Below are positions 25,618 through 34,423 of a stretch of DNA of 64,000 bases, one piece after another. Under the pieces are notes generated by a model. The model saw only the letters and a program-made list of their open reading frames with translations. It was not told the DNA's origin and did not search any database. The stretch covers positions 62,001 through 126,000 of the forward strand of contig NZ_FNWH01000006.1 of assembly GCF_900106585.1 (NCBI RefSeq). The letters run 5' to 3'. The stretch's first letter is position 1. Every line of letters begins with the position of its first letter. The DNA is from Acidaminococcus timonensis (GTDB taxonomy: Bacteria; Bacillota; Negativicutes; Acidaminococcales; Acidaminococcaceae). Both the position numbers and the translations under genes were made by a program.

Positions 25618-26088
25618 ATGGCATTGTTGGATCAAATGAATGCAGGGAAGAACGAGAGGCTGTCGCCCTATCAGTGGATGGAGCGTCATTTTTTTGCCCG
25701 GCAGATTCCCCGGGACTGGGCTTCCCTGCTGGAACTGTACCTGAATTTCCACGGCCGTCTGGGCCGGGTGGAAATGGCTCTGCGGGGGGCCTTGCTTCTG
25801 GCAGGGACCGGCTTGGTGACCTTTTTCCTCATGGGCTGTGTATGCCTCTTCACCCTGTTTGAAAGCGGAGTGGGGGCCATTGCCCTGCTAGGACTGTGGA
25901 TGCTGACCTATCTGGTGATGATGGTCTGTGGAATTTCTCTGTTCGTCCGCCGTTTCCATGATATGGACCGGAGCGGCTGGTGGGTTCTGCTGCTTTTCAT
26001 CCCGGTGGTCCATCTGGCTGTATATATCTATCTGCTGATCCGCAAGGGAACAGAGGGAGACAACCGCTTCGGAGCTGTTCCGGAGTGA
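25618..26088 (+). CDS. DUF805-family inner-membrane protein
   Basis: A 156-residue protein with three to four membrane segments (about residues 60-80, 85-110 and 125-150) and the DUF805 signature FVRRFHDMDRSGWW followed by LIRKGTEGDNRFG at the C terminus. AGGAGG (25608-25613) supports ATG 25618. The function of DUF805 proteins (YhaH/YhaI) is unknown. It is monocistronic: a terminator follows. The stretch 25470-25617 ahead contains TATAAT (about 25570) as a possible -10 box. Confidence 0.85.
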   Translation: MALLDQMNAGKNERLSPYQWMERHFFARQIPRDWASLLELYLNFHGRLGRVEMALRGALLLAGTGLVTFFLMGCVCLFTLFESGVGAIALLGLWMLTYLVMMVCGISLFVRRFHDMDRSGWWVLLLFIPVVHLAVYIYLLIRKGTEGDNRFGAVPE

Positions 26089-26121
26089 AGAGGGGCGGTT
26101 GTCCGGCCCATGATCTGGCGG

Positions 26122-26150
26122 GAGCGTCGCGCAAGCGGCGCTCTTTTTTT
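26122..26150 (+). terminator. Terminator after the DUF805 gene
   Basis: GAGCGTCGC (26122-26130), GCAA loop, GCGGCGCTC (26135-26143), then seven T. Confidence 0.92.
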
Positions 26151-26207
26151 GTGCTATAATAAACATGATTCAAAGAGTGTGAAATTGTCCTTGGAGGGGG
26201 CCGTGTG

Positions 26208-27122
26208 ATGCTGGAATTTTTGGAAAAAGAACAAATCAGTGAAGAACTGATCAAGGGAATCGAAGGGTACCGGAAGGAATTCCCCACGCCGCCGGAACTG
26301 GCGGACCGGGTACCGGAGCCCCATTTCCATTATTATGGGAAAGATGTGTGGGAGGAAGCCATCGCTGCCCTGCTGTGCGGGCAGAACCTGCTCCTGGCCG
26401 GGCACAAGGCTACCGGCAAGAACGTGCTGGCGGAAAATCTGGCCTGTGTCTTCGGCCGCCCCATGTGGAACGTTTCTTTCCATATTAATATGGATGCGAC
26501 GGGTATGCTGGGCACGGATACATTCAAGAACGGGGAAGTGGAATTCCGGCCGGGCCCGGTGTACCAGTGCGCCGTCCATGGCGGCTTCGGAGTGTTCGAT
26601 GAAATCAACATGGCCCGGAACGAAGCCATGGCCGTACTCCATTCTCTGCTGGATTTCCGTCATACGGTGGACATCCCAGGCTATGACCGGCTCCATGCCC
26701 ACAAGGCCTGCCGGTTCATTGCCACCATGAACTACGGGTATTCCGGTACCCGGGAACTGAATGAAGCGCTGGCCTCCCGGTTCGTGGTGATCCAGCTGCC
26801 TGCCATTTCCACGGAGTCCCTGGGTCGGCTGCTGAAGGATGAATTCCCCACCATCCGCCAGGATGCCATGAAGGCTTTCTGCCAGATCTTCAAAGACCTG
26901 GAAAAGAAATGTGCGGAAAGCGAGATTTCGGAAAAAGCGCTGGATCTGCGGGGGATGCTGGATGCCATCCACCTGATGCAGGCCGGCCTGGATCCTCACA
27001 AGGCCCTGGATATGGGCATTGTGAACAAGTCCTTTGATGAATACGAACCGGGCCTGATCCGGGATGTGATCAACCTGCACATCCCCGGCAACTGCAAAAA
27101 GCAGGATATCTTTGAGGGATGA
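26208..27122 (+). CDS. MoxR-family AAA+ ATPase
   Basis: A 304-residue AAA+ chaperone of the MoxR/CbbQ/NorQ group. Walker A is GHKATGKN (near 65), Walker B GVFDEIN (near 130), and sensor regions FIATMNYGYSGTRELNEALASRF follow. ATG 26208 is preceded by TTGGAGGGGG. It is followed after 6 bases by a VWA-domain gene, the classic MoxR-VWA pair, in which the ATPase remodels a partner enzyme for cofactor insertion or activation. The client is not evident in this window. Confidence 0.9.
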   Translation: MLEFLEKEQISEELIKGIEGYRKEFPTPPELADRVPEPHFHYYGKDVWEEAIAALLCGQNLLLAGHKATGKNVLAENLACVFGRPMWNVSFHINMDATGMLGTDTFKNGEVEFRPGPVYQCAVHGGFGVFDEINMARNEAMAVLHSLLDFRHTVDIPGYDRLHAHKACRFIATMNYGYSGTRELNEALASRFVVIQLPAISTESLGRLLKDEFPTIRQDAMKAFCQIFKDLEKKCAESEISEKALDLRGMLDAIHLMQAGLDPHKALDMGIVNKSFDEYEPGLIRDVINLHIPGNCKKQDIFEG

Positions 27123-27128
27123 TGGATC

Positions 27129-28853
27129 ATGGCAAAACTGAAATACGATGCCAGGCGCCGGCGGGCACTGAATATCGTATGGGATGTTTCCTGGGACTAC
27201 CATTTTGACCCGGACTTTGTGGCCTACGGGGAAAATGGGGTACCGGATCTGTACCTGAATGCGGTGGTGGGCCTGACCCGGAAATATTACGATGTAACGC
27301 TCATCCACCAGATGTTCCAGGAAATGGAAAACAGCGCCCTGGTGGATACCTTTACGGATCTGTTCTGGCTGGGGCTGGAATATTGTACCTATGCCAGGGA
27401 AATCCCTGTACGGCCGGTGCTGAAGTATCTGCGGGAACAGCACGCCAGGGCCTATTTCAACGGGACGAAGCTGGATAAGCAGGGGGTGGCCCACGAAATG
27501 CAGGCCGCCCGGTGGCACGAAGTGCTGGGAGAGAAACGGGACCTGCACGACCCCTGGGCCAGGGGCCTGTATGAAGGGCTATGCTTCGACCCTGCCTGGA
27601 CTACCCAGCAACTCTGTGATCATTTCCGGAAACTGACCAAAAAGTACTTCGTGTCCCATTTCCTGGTGCGGGAAAGCCTGGAAAAGGTCATCATCAGCAA
27701 GGGTCTGGGCGATCTGATCGACTGGCTGCTGCCCCACATCAGCCGCAGGCAGGAAAGCGTGTTCAATTTCCTGTACTCCAAAAAGCAGGCACTGGACATC
27801 CTGTCCGGGAAAAAGGCCCACAACAGTCTGATGGAAATCATTACCGGCCAGACCCAGGCGGAGAACTACCAGTATATCGTGGACTGTTTCGGGGCCAGCA
27901 TCTATCCGCCCAGGAAGATGCTGGACATCGACCAGGCCTGGTGCAGCGGGCCTCACAGAGGATGCCATCTGCATTTTACCCGGGGGCGCCTGGGAAGCAA
28001 AGGGACCACGGGCGAAGCCTCCCGCTGGCTGGAAGGGGCCCATCAGCAGCGGGTGAAGAATCTGGCCTACTACAAGGATCATGGGGAGCAGTGCCGGAAG
28101 AGCATTGCCAGGCTTACAGGACAGCTGCGCAGCGTCATGCGCATGAGCCGGACCCGGCTGCCCATTCCCTCCAAAGAGGGTGAACTGGTGCCCGGCCTGG
28201 TGTGGCGGGCCCTGAAGGTGAACGACGACAGGGTGTTCTTTGAAAATGAGACCGTGTCCACCCCGGACTTTACCATAGACCTGATGCTGGATGCTTCGGC
28301 CAGCCGGGGGGAATACCAGCAGGTCATTGCCTCCCAGGCCTATGTAATCGCCGAGAGCCTGCGCCAGTGCGGCATTCCCTATCAGGTGTATTCGTTCTGC
28401 ACCCTGCGGGATTACACGGTATTGACCCTGTTCAAGGAGTACAGCGACAAGAAACGCTGCACCAGCATCTTCAACTATGTGGCCACCGGGTGGAACCGGG
28501 ACGGGCTTGCCCTGCGGGGTGCCCGGCAGCTCATGGGGGATTTCACCCACACCCGGAAGATCCTGATTATGCTCACCGATGCGGAACCCAACGATGACAA
28601 GCCCCTGATGGGAGACGGATTGTTCAGCTCTGCAGAATACCGGGATGAAAAAGCAGTGGCCAATACGGCGGACGAGGCTGCCAGCCTGCGCCGGGAGGGA
28701 ATCCGGGTCATTGGGCTGATCAATGGGGAAAACAGGCACATCATGAGCGATGCCCGGAAGATCTTCGGCAGGGATTGCGTGGAGGTCAGGGACCTGGACA
28801 AAATGGCCGACAGCGTGGGGAAGATCCTGTGCCGGCATATTGAGGCGCTGTAG
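27129..28853 (+). CDS. VWA-domain protein partner of MoxR ATPase
   Basis: A 574-residue protein. The C-terminal von Willebrand factor A domain (about 385-574) has an intact MIDAS site: DASAS near 388, a downstream Thr in the FNYVATGWNRDG segment, and LTDAEPND near 481. The N-terminal 380 residues are helical, as in NorD/CobT-like proteins. It is expected to bind metal and a protein client and to work with the ATPase encoded just upstream. ATG 27129 follows GAGGGATG. The region after it carries the valS control elements. Confidence 0.85.
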   Translation: MAKLKYDARRRRALNIVWDVSWDYHFDPDFVAYGENGVPDLYLNAVVGLTRKYYDVTLIHQMFQEMENSALVDTFTDLFWLGLEYCTYAREIPVRPVLKYLREQHARAYFNGTKLDKQGVAHEMQAARWHEVLGEKRDLHDPWARGLYEGLCFDPAWTTQQLCDHFRKLTKKYFVSHFLVRESLEKVIISKGLGDLIDWLLPHISRRQESVFNFLYSKKQALDILSGKKAHNSLMEIITGQTQAENYQYIVDCFGASIYPPRKMLDIDQAWCSGPHRGCHLHFTRGRLGSKGTTGEASRWLEGAHQQRVKNLAYYKDHGEQCRKSIARLTGQLRSVMRMSRTRLPIPSKEGELVPGLVWRALKVNDDRVFFENETVSTPDFTIDLMLDASASRGEYQQVIASQAYVIAESLRQCGIPYQVYSFCTLRDYTVLTLFKEYSDKKRCTSIFNYVATGWNRDGLALRGARQLMGDFTHTRKILIMLTDAEPNDDKPLMGDGLFSSAEYRDEKAVANTADEAASLRREGIRVIGLINGENRHIMSDARKIFGRDCVEVRDLDKMADSVGKILCRHIEAL

Positions 28854-28856
28854 CCA

Positions 28857-28885
28857 TTGACTTTTCCCGTCCCCCTTGTTACAAT
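28857..28885 (+). promoter_or_regulatory. Promoter of valS
   Basis: TTGACT (28857-28862), 17 bases, TACAAT (28880-28885), starting 4 bases after the VWA gene. Confidence 0.8.
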
Positions 28886-28889
28886 GACT

Positions 28890-29130
28890 CCATACAGCTA
28901 CAAACTGACAAAGGCGGGGAACGGAAGGAGTACAATGCCGCTTGCACAGCAGAGAGGATGCGGCTGGTGGAAGCATCTGTGCAATGCATGGGAAGTCGTC
29001 CGGGAGCCGGCGGGGTGGAGAGCCCTGCCCGGAGAAGGCACGTTACGTCTTTGAAGGTGCTCAAGCAATTGAGAATGTAGGTGGTACCGCGAACAACTCG
29101 TCCTATAAAACAGGGCGAGTTTATTTTTTT
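28890..29130 (+). ncRNA. T-box riboswitch of valS
   Basis: The leader carries the T-box sequence GAATGTAGGTGGTACCGCG (29072-29090), whose GGTGG.. core pairs with the uncharged tRNA CCA end. It is followed by the terminator stem AACTCGTCC (29095-29103) with GGGCGAGTT (29113-29121) and a T-tract (29121-29130). An upstream Stem I region has a candidate Val specifier GTC (28995-28997) after GGAA. Binding of uncharged tRNA-Val should prevent termination and raise valS expression. The exact specifier was not proven by folding. Confidence 0.93.
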
Positions 29131-29143
29131 AAGGAGGCAGAAC

Positions 29144-31798
29144 ATGGCAGAAGAAAACAACATCCCCAAGGTCTATGATCCGGCCGCGGTGGAAAAGAAA
29201 TGGTATGCATACTGGATCGAGAACGGGTTCTTCCATCAACCGGTGGACAAGAGCCGCAAACCGTTCAGCGTGGTGATCCCGCCTCCCAACATTACCGGGA
29301 AACTCCACATGGGCCATGCCCTGGACAATACCCTGCAGGATATCCTGGTGCGCTGGCATCGGATGATGGGGGACAACACCTGCTGGCTGCCCGGCTATGA
29401 CCATGCAGGTCTGGCGACCCAGATTAAGGTGGAAGAGGAACTGAAGAAAAAAGAAGGGCTGACCCGGTATGACCTGGGCCGGGATGAATTTGTGAAACGG
29501 GTCTGGAAATGGAAGGAAGAATACGGTGATACCATCGTTACCCAGCTGAAATCCCTGGGCATTTCCTGCGACTGGGACCGCCAGCGTTTCACTATGGACG
29601 AAGGGCTGAGCCGTGCTGTGCGGGAGGCTTTTGTGAGCCTGTACGAAAAGGGCCTGATCTACAAAGGGACCCGGATGATCAACTGGTGCGTGAACTGCCG
29701 TACGGCCCTGTCCGATGTGGAAGTGGAACACCAGGATGACCCGGGTGCCCTGTGGTACATCAAATACCCCATCGTGGGCGAAACGGACAGCTATCTGACC
29801 ATTGCCACCAGCCGTCCGGAAACCATCCCCGGGGATACGGCCGTAGCCGTGAACCCCAAAGATGAACGGTATGGCAAGCTGGTGGGCAAGAAGATCCTGC
29901 TGCCCACCACCAACCGGGAAATCCCCATCATCGCCGATGAGTATGTAGACCTGGAATTCGGTACCGGCGCTGTGAAGATTACTCCGGCCCACGATCCCAA
30001 CGACTATGAAGTGGGCGAACGGCACAATCTGGAAAAAATCGTGGTCATCGGCCTGGACGGCAAGATGACGAAAGCCGCTGGCAAGTATGAAGGCCAGGAC
30101 CGCTACGAATGCCGGAAGCAGATCGTCCAGGATCTGAAGGACATGGGCCTGCTGGTGAAAATCGAAGATGCGCCCCACGCGGTGGGCCACTGTCAGCGCT
30201 GCCACCACGTGGTGGAACCCATGGTCTCCACCCAGTGGTTCGTCAAGATGAAACCTCTGGCAGAAGCGGCCATCAAATGCGTCACCGAAGGCCATACCCA
30301 GTTCGTGCCCAGCCGGTTTACCAAGACCTATCTGCAATGGATGGAAAACATCCATGACTGGTGCATTTCCCGGCAGATCTGGTGGGGCCATCGGATCCCG
30401 GTTTGGTACTGTGATGACTGCGGCGCCGTGTCCGCCTCCCGGACGGATCTGACCACCTGCCCGAAATGCGGCAGTACCCACATCCATCAGGACGAAGATG
30501 CCCTGGATACCTGGTTCAGCTCTGGCCTGTGGCCGTTCTCCACCTTCGGCTGGCCGGACAAAACTCCGGAACTGGAACAATGGTATCCCACCAGCGTGCT
30601 GGTTACCGGCTATGACATCATCTTCTTCTGGGTGGCCCGGATGATCACCATGGGTGAGGAATTCATGGGCAAAGAACCCTTCAAGCATGTATTCATCCAC
30701 GGGCTGGTGCGGGACGAACAGGGCCGCAAGATGAGCAAATCCCTGGGCAACGGCATCGATCCCCTGGACGTAATCGGCAAATATGGCGCCGATACCCTGC
30801 GGTTCATGCTGATCACCGGCAATACCCCGGGCAATGACATGCGGTTTTACTGGAACCGGATCGAAAGCACCCGGAATTTCGCCAACAAGATCTGGAACGC
30901 TTCCCGGTTCGCCCTGATGAACCTGGACGGCTACGATAAAAACGCGGAAAAAGCGCCTCTGACCCTGGCGGATCAATGGATCCTGTCCCGGCTGCAGCAC
31001 ACCATCCAGGCCGTATCCGATTACCTGGAGAAATTCGAACTGGGAGAAGCCGGCCGTCTGATCTACGATTTCATCTGGGGCGAAGTATGCGACTGGTACA
31101 TCGAACTGGCCAAACCCCGTCTGTATAACAAAGAGGATGCGGCCCAGCGGGCCACGGCCCAGAGCGTGCTGTGCCGGGTACTGGGCGATGCCATGAAGCT
31201 GCTGCATCCCTATATGCCCTTCATCACGGAAGAAATCTGGCAGCACCTGCCCCATGAAGGTAAGAGCATCATGATCGCTCCCTGGCCGAAGGCAGATGAT
31301 GCCCTGATCGACGACACGGTGGAAAAACAGATGACCGTCATCATGGATTCCATCAAGTCCATCCGGAACATGCGGGCAGAAGTGAATGCCGCTCCGGGTC
31401 ACAAGGCTCCGGCTACGGTGCTGGTGGACGAGGACCTGAAGGACGTGTTCAAGGCCCATGCTTCCTATATCCAGCAGCTGGGTACGGTGGACAGCCTGAC
31501 TATCGGTGGCATGGACGATGTGGCTCCGGAAAACGCCATGGCTGCTGTGGTCAACGGTGCCAAGGTGTATCTGCCTCTCAAGGGCCTGATTGATGTGGAA
31601 AAGGAACTGGCCCGTCTCCAGAAAGAACTGGACGGGGCCGAAAAAGAGGCCAAACGGGCTGCCGGCAAGCTGAGCAACCAGAACTTCCTCTCCAAGGCTC
31701 CGGCTGAAGTGGTGGAAAAAGAAAAGACCAAACAGACCGAAGTGCTGGCCCGGATCGATGGCCTGAAGGAACGGATGGAGACTCTCCGGAAACTGTGA
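29144..31798 (+). CDS. valS: Valyl-tRNA synthetase
   Basis: An 884-residue class I aminoacyl-tRNA synthetase attaching valine to tRNA-Val. The HIGH motif is HMGH within PPPNITGKLHMGHALD (near 50), the CP1 editing domain follows, KMSKS is in GRKMSKSLGN (near 528), and the C-terminal coiled coil of ValRS (KELARLQKELDGAEKEAKR) closes the protein. AAGGAGG at 29131-29137 fixes ATG 29144. It is controlled by the T-box leader and followed after 19 bases by folC, as in many Firmicutes. Confidence 0.97.
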   Translation: MAEENNIPKVYDPAAVEKKWYAYWIENGFFHQPVDKSRKPFSVVIPPPNITGKLHMGHALDNTLQDILVRWHRMMGDNTCWLPGYDHAGLATQIKVEEELKKKEGLTRYDLGRDEFVKRVWKWKEEYGDTIVTQLKSLGISCDWDRQRFTMDEGLSRAVREAFVSLYEKGLIYKGTRMINWCVNCRTALSDVEVEHQDDPGALWYIKYPIVGETDSYLTIATSRPETIPGDTAVAVNPKDERYGKLVGKKILLPTTNREIPIIADEYVDLEFGTGAVKITPAHDPNDYEVGERHNLEKIVVIGLDGKMTKAAGKYEGQDRYECRKQIVQDLKDMGLLVKIEDAPHAVGHCQRCHHVVEPMVSTQWFVKMKPLAEAAIKCVTEGHTQFVPSRFTKTYLQWMENIHDWCISRQIWWGHRIPVWYCDDCGAVSASRTDLTTCPKCGSTHIHQDEDALDTWFSSGLWPFSTFGWPDKTPELEQWYPTSVLVTGYDIIFFWVARMITMGEEFMGKEPFKHVFIHGLVRDEQGRKMSKSLGNGIDPLDVIGKYGADTLRFMLITGNTPGNDMRFYWNRIESTRNFANKIWNASRFALMNLDGYDKNAEKAPLTLADQWILSRLQHTIQAVSDYLEKFELGEAGRLIYDFIWGEVCDWYIELAKPRLYNKEDAAQRATAQSVLCRVLGDAMKLLHPYMPFITEEIWQHLPHEGKSIMIAPWPKADDALIDDTVEKQMTVIMDSIKSIRNMRAEVNAAPGHKAPATVLVDEDLKDVFKAHASYIQQLGTVDSLTIGGMDDVAPENAMAAVVNGAKVYLPLKGLIDVEKELARLQKELDGAEKEAKRAAGKLSNQNFLSKAPAEVVEKEKTKQTEVLARIDGLKERMETLRKL

Positions 31799-31817
31799 TC
31801 TGGAAAGGAGTAACGCG

Positions 31818-33098
31818 ATGGAATATACGGATGCGGTAGCGTACGTAGAAAGTCTGGGTAAATTCGGCATCCATCTGGGGATGGAGCGGATCCAGGGCCT
31901 GGCGGCCCTTCTGGACCATCCGGAGCGGAAAATCCGGACAGTCCATGTGACCGGCACCAACGGCAAGGGCAGTGTAACGGCTTTTTTGACCAGCATCCTG
32001 AAGGAAAGCGGCAGACGGGTGGGGACCTATACCTCGCCCCACTTTGTCCGCTACAATGAACGGATCTGCCTGGATGGGCAGGAAATCTCCAATGAAGATT
32101 TCGCCGCTGTCACGGAAAAAACAAAGGACGCCCTGGACAAGTGGCTGGCCGGCGGGGGTGAGCAGCCTACCCAGTTCGAATTCCTCACGGCCATGGCTTT
32201 CCTGTACTTCGCCGAGAAACAGGTGGACCTGGCTGTAATCGAAGTGGGTATGGGAGGTCTGTGGGACTCCACCAACATCATCACGCCGGAAGTTTCGGTG
32301 ATCACCAATGTGACGTTGGAGCACACGGAACGGCTGGGCAAGACCATCGAAGCCATCGCTGCCCAGAAGGCCGGGATCATCAAACCTGGGGTACCGGTGG
32401 TGACAGCGGCTGAGGGGGCGGCTCTTGCCGTCATCCGGGATACGGCGGAAGCCAATCATTCCGCACTGTACATCCTGGGCAATCAATTTTCAGCGGAGGT
32501 GCTGTCCAGTTCCATGGGCGCACAGGAATTCCTGTACCGGGACGGGGAAAAGGAACTGGATGTGACCATCCATCTGCCCGGGGAACACCAGGTGCTGAAC
32601 GGGGCCGTGGCCCTGAAGGTGGCCGAACTGCTGGCCGCCAGGGACAAGGCCATCACGGAAGCTGCCATCCTGAAGGGGATGGAGGAGACCCGCTGGCCGG
32701 GACGATTGGAACGGATCCACCAGAAGCCGGACATCATCCTGGACGGGGCCCACAATCCCTCTGGCGTCACCGTGCTGCGGAAGGCACTGGACGAGTATTA
32801 TCCCAAGGCACACCGTTACTTCGTATTCGGCATGATGGCGGATAAGGACGTGAGCCAGGTGTCGGACATCCTGTTCCGGCCGGAGGACACCATCTACACG
32901 GTGCTGGCCCATGCGGGGGACCGGTCGGAAACGCCGGAAAAGCTGGCGAAGCGGCTCCACAAGAATGCGGTTCCCATGGATGACCTGACGGCTGCCTACA
33001 GAAAGGCGGTCGGTGAGGCCGGCCCGGAGGATGTGGTCATCGTCTGCGGCTCTCTGTACCTGGTGGGGACCTTTAAGGAACTGGGACTGGACCGGTAG
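31818..33098 (+). CDS. folC: Folylpolyglutamate synthase / dihydrofolate synthase
   Basis: A 426-residue Mur-ligase-type ATP enzyme adding glutamate to dihydropteroate or folates. The P-loop VTGTNGKGSV lies near residue 47, with the conserved YTSPHFVRYNERI after it, the Mg site region VIEVGMGGLWDSTN, and LDGAHNPSG in the C-terminal domain. AAAGGAG is upstream of ATG 31818. Cotranscribed with valS. Confidence 0.95.
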   Translation: MEYTDAVAYVESLGKFGIHLGMERIQGLAALLDHPERKIRTVHVTGTNGKGSVTAFLTSILKESGRRVGTYTSPHFVRYNERICLDGQEISNEDFAAVTEKTKDALDKWLAGGGEQPTQFEFLTAMAFLYFAEKQVDLAVIEVGMGGLWDSTNIITPEVSVITNVTLEHTERLGKTIEAIAAQKAGIIKPGVPVVTAAEGAALAVIRDTAEANHSALYILGNQFSAEVLSSSMGAQEFLYRDGEKELDVTIHLPGEHQVLNGAVALKVAELLAARDKAITEAAILKGMEETRWPGRLERIHQKPDIILDGAHNPSGVTVLRKALDEYYPKAHRYFVFGMMADKDVSQVSDILFRPEDTIYTVLAHAGDRSETPEKLAKRLHKNAVPMDDLTAAYRKAVGEAGPEDVVIVCGSLYLVGTFKELGLDR

Positions 33099-33102
33099 AG
33101 CC

Positions 33103-34371
33103 ATGGACCGACCAAGAGACTGGGGCCTTCCCACATCCTGGAACCTGAACCAGTGCACCTTTGCGGTGCTGTGTGTCCTGTTCTTCATCCTGCCCCTGAA
33201 TCAGCTGGCGGCAGGCATCGTATTCAGCATCTGTTTCCTGATGAACCTGGTGAACTGCTGGCGGACCCGGCAATTCTGGCCAGCCATCCAGGTTCCCAGG
33301 GTCATCAGCCGGCCCTTGTGGGCCCTGTTCCTGCTCAGCGCCGTCAGCGTGCTCTGGTCGCCGAACCCTCTGTCCTGCGGCCTGAACTGGCTGTGGGTGG
33401 TGGGGCAGGAGGCCGGGCTGTTTTACCTGGTGCTGCGCTATGCCAGCACCGGCCGGCGGTCCCTGTTCCTGATCAAAATGTTTATGATCTCGGCGGGCAT
33501 TGTGGCGGCTTATGGCATCTGGCAGTACTTCTTCGGTACCAGCCTGCAGAACGCCGAATGGATCGATCATGAGGCGTTCAAGGACCTTTCCAGGAGGGCC
33601 ATATCCACCCTGGTGAATCCAAACCTCCTGGGGGCCTTCCTGGTGACCACTGTGGCCTACTGTGAAGGGATCTTCGCCCCTCTGAAGGGGGGGAAGACCC
33701 GCTGGGCCCTGGTGGGCATTTTCCTGCTGGCCACGGCCTGCCTGATCCTGACCTTCTCCCGGGGAAACTGGGTGGCCTATTTCTGGGTGCTGTTCGTGTT
33801 TGCCGGGGCCTTCTACCACAAGGCCTTCCTGCCCTTCATCGGAGGGGGGCTGGGAGTTCTGTACGTAGGCTGGAGCCGGCTGGCTGCCCGGATCATGTCC
33901 ATCTTTTCCATCCATGATACGTCGGCGGAGCTGCGGTTCTTCTATCTGCAGAGTTCCCTGGACATGATCGAAGACCATCCTTTCGGGGTGGGGTGGTATG
34001 GCTACGGCTATGCCTTCCCCGATTACAACTTCTTCATTTCGGAAGATGTGTTCATGTACCACAGCCACAACCTGTTCCTGAACATCACGGCGGAACTGGG
34101 GATTGAAGGGCTGTTGCTGTTTTTGTTCCTGATGGTTCAGATGTTCAAGCTGGCCCGGGAGATCCGGCACCGGAAACGGACCCGGCCCTGGATCCGGGGT
34201 GTGGCCTGCGGCTATATGGCCTCCCTGGTGGGAATCTTCATTGGCGGCCTCACGGATCATACCCTGTTCAACAGCCAGCTGGGCATGCTGTTTTGGGCTG
34301 GGAACGCGATTGTGCTGATCATGGACCAGTTGAGCAGGCCCAGAGAAAAAGACGCTCAGAACGAAAAATAG
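33103..34371 (+). CDS. O-antigen ligase/polymerase-like membrane protein
   Basis: A 422-residue protein with about ten membrane segments and the Wzy/WaaL pattern: FSRGNWVAYF in the middle, a large periplasmic loop (residues 290-330) with HSHNLFLNITAELGIEG, which is typical of O-antigen ligases. It would polymerise or ligate lipopolysaccharide glycans at the outer face of the inner membrane, consistent with a diderm. ATG 33103 starts 5 bases after folC; the longer open frame upstream is a shadow of folC. Whether ligase or polymerase cannot be decided. Confidence 0.8.
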   Translation: MDRPRDWGLPTSWNLNQCTFAVLCVLFFILPLNQLAAGIVFSICFLMNLVNCWRTRQFWPAIQVPRVISRPLWALFLLSAVSVLWSPNPLSCGLNWLWVVGQEAGLFYLVLRYASTGRRSLFLIKMFMISAGIVAAYGIWQYFFGTSLQNAEWIDHEAFKDLSRRAISTLVNPNLLGAFLVTTVAYCEGIFAPLKGGKTRWALVGIFLLATACLILTFSRGNWVAYFWVLFVFAGAFYHKAFLPFIGGGLGVLYVGWSRLAARIMSIFSIHDTSAELRFFYLQSSLDMIEDHPFGVGWYGYGYAFPDYNFFISEDVFMYHSHNLFLNITAELGIEGLLLFLFLMVQMFKLAREIRHRKRTRPWIRGVACGYMASLVGIFIGGLTDHTLFNSQLGMLFWAGNAIVLIMDQLSRPREKDAQNEK

Positions 34372-34407
34372 GAGGCACTGTGCAAATGCACAGCGCCTCC
34401 TGTTTTT
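34370..34407. terminator. Bidirectional terminator between the O-antigen ligase-like gene and citMHS
   Basis: A perfect 14-bp stem except one A/C mismatch (34370-34383 with 34388-34401), AAAT loop, T-rich 3' flank and A-rich 5' flank. It serves both converging genes. Confidence 0.9.
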
Positions 34408-34423
34408 TACGTATGGAAGCCAA

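Noticed and set aside
29129-31996. 955-codon open frame on the minus strand
   Set aside because: It lies exactly opposite valS, has no family resemblance, and arises from the G+C-rich codon bias of the real gene.
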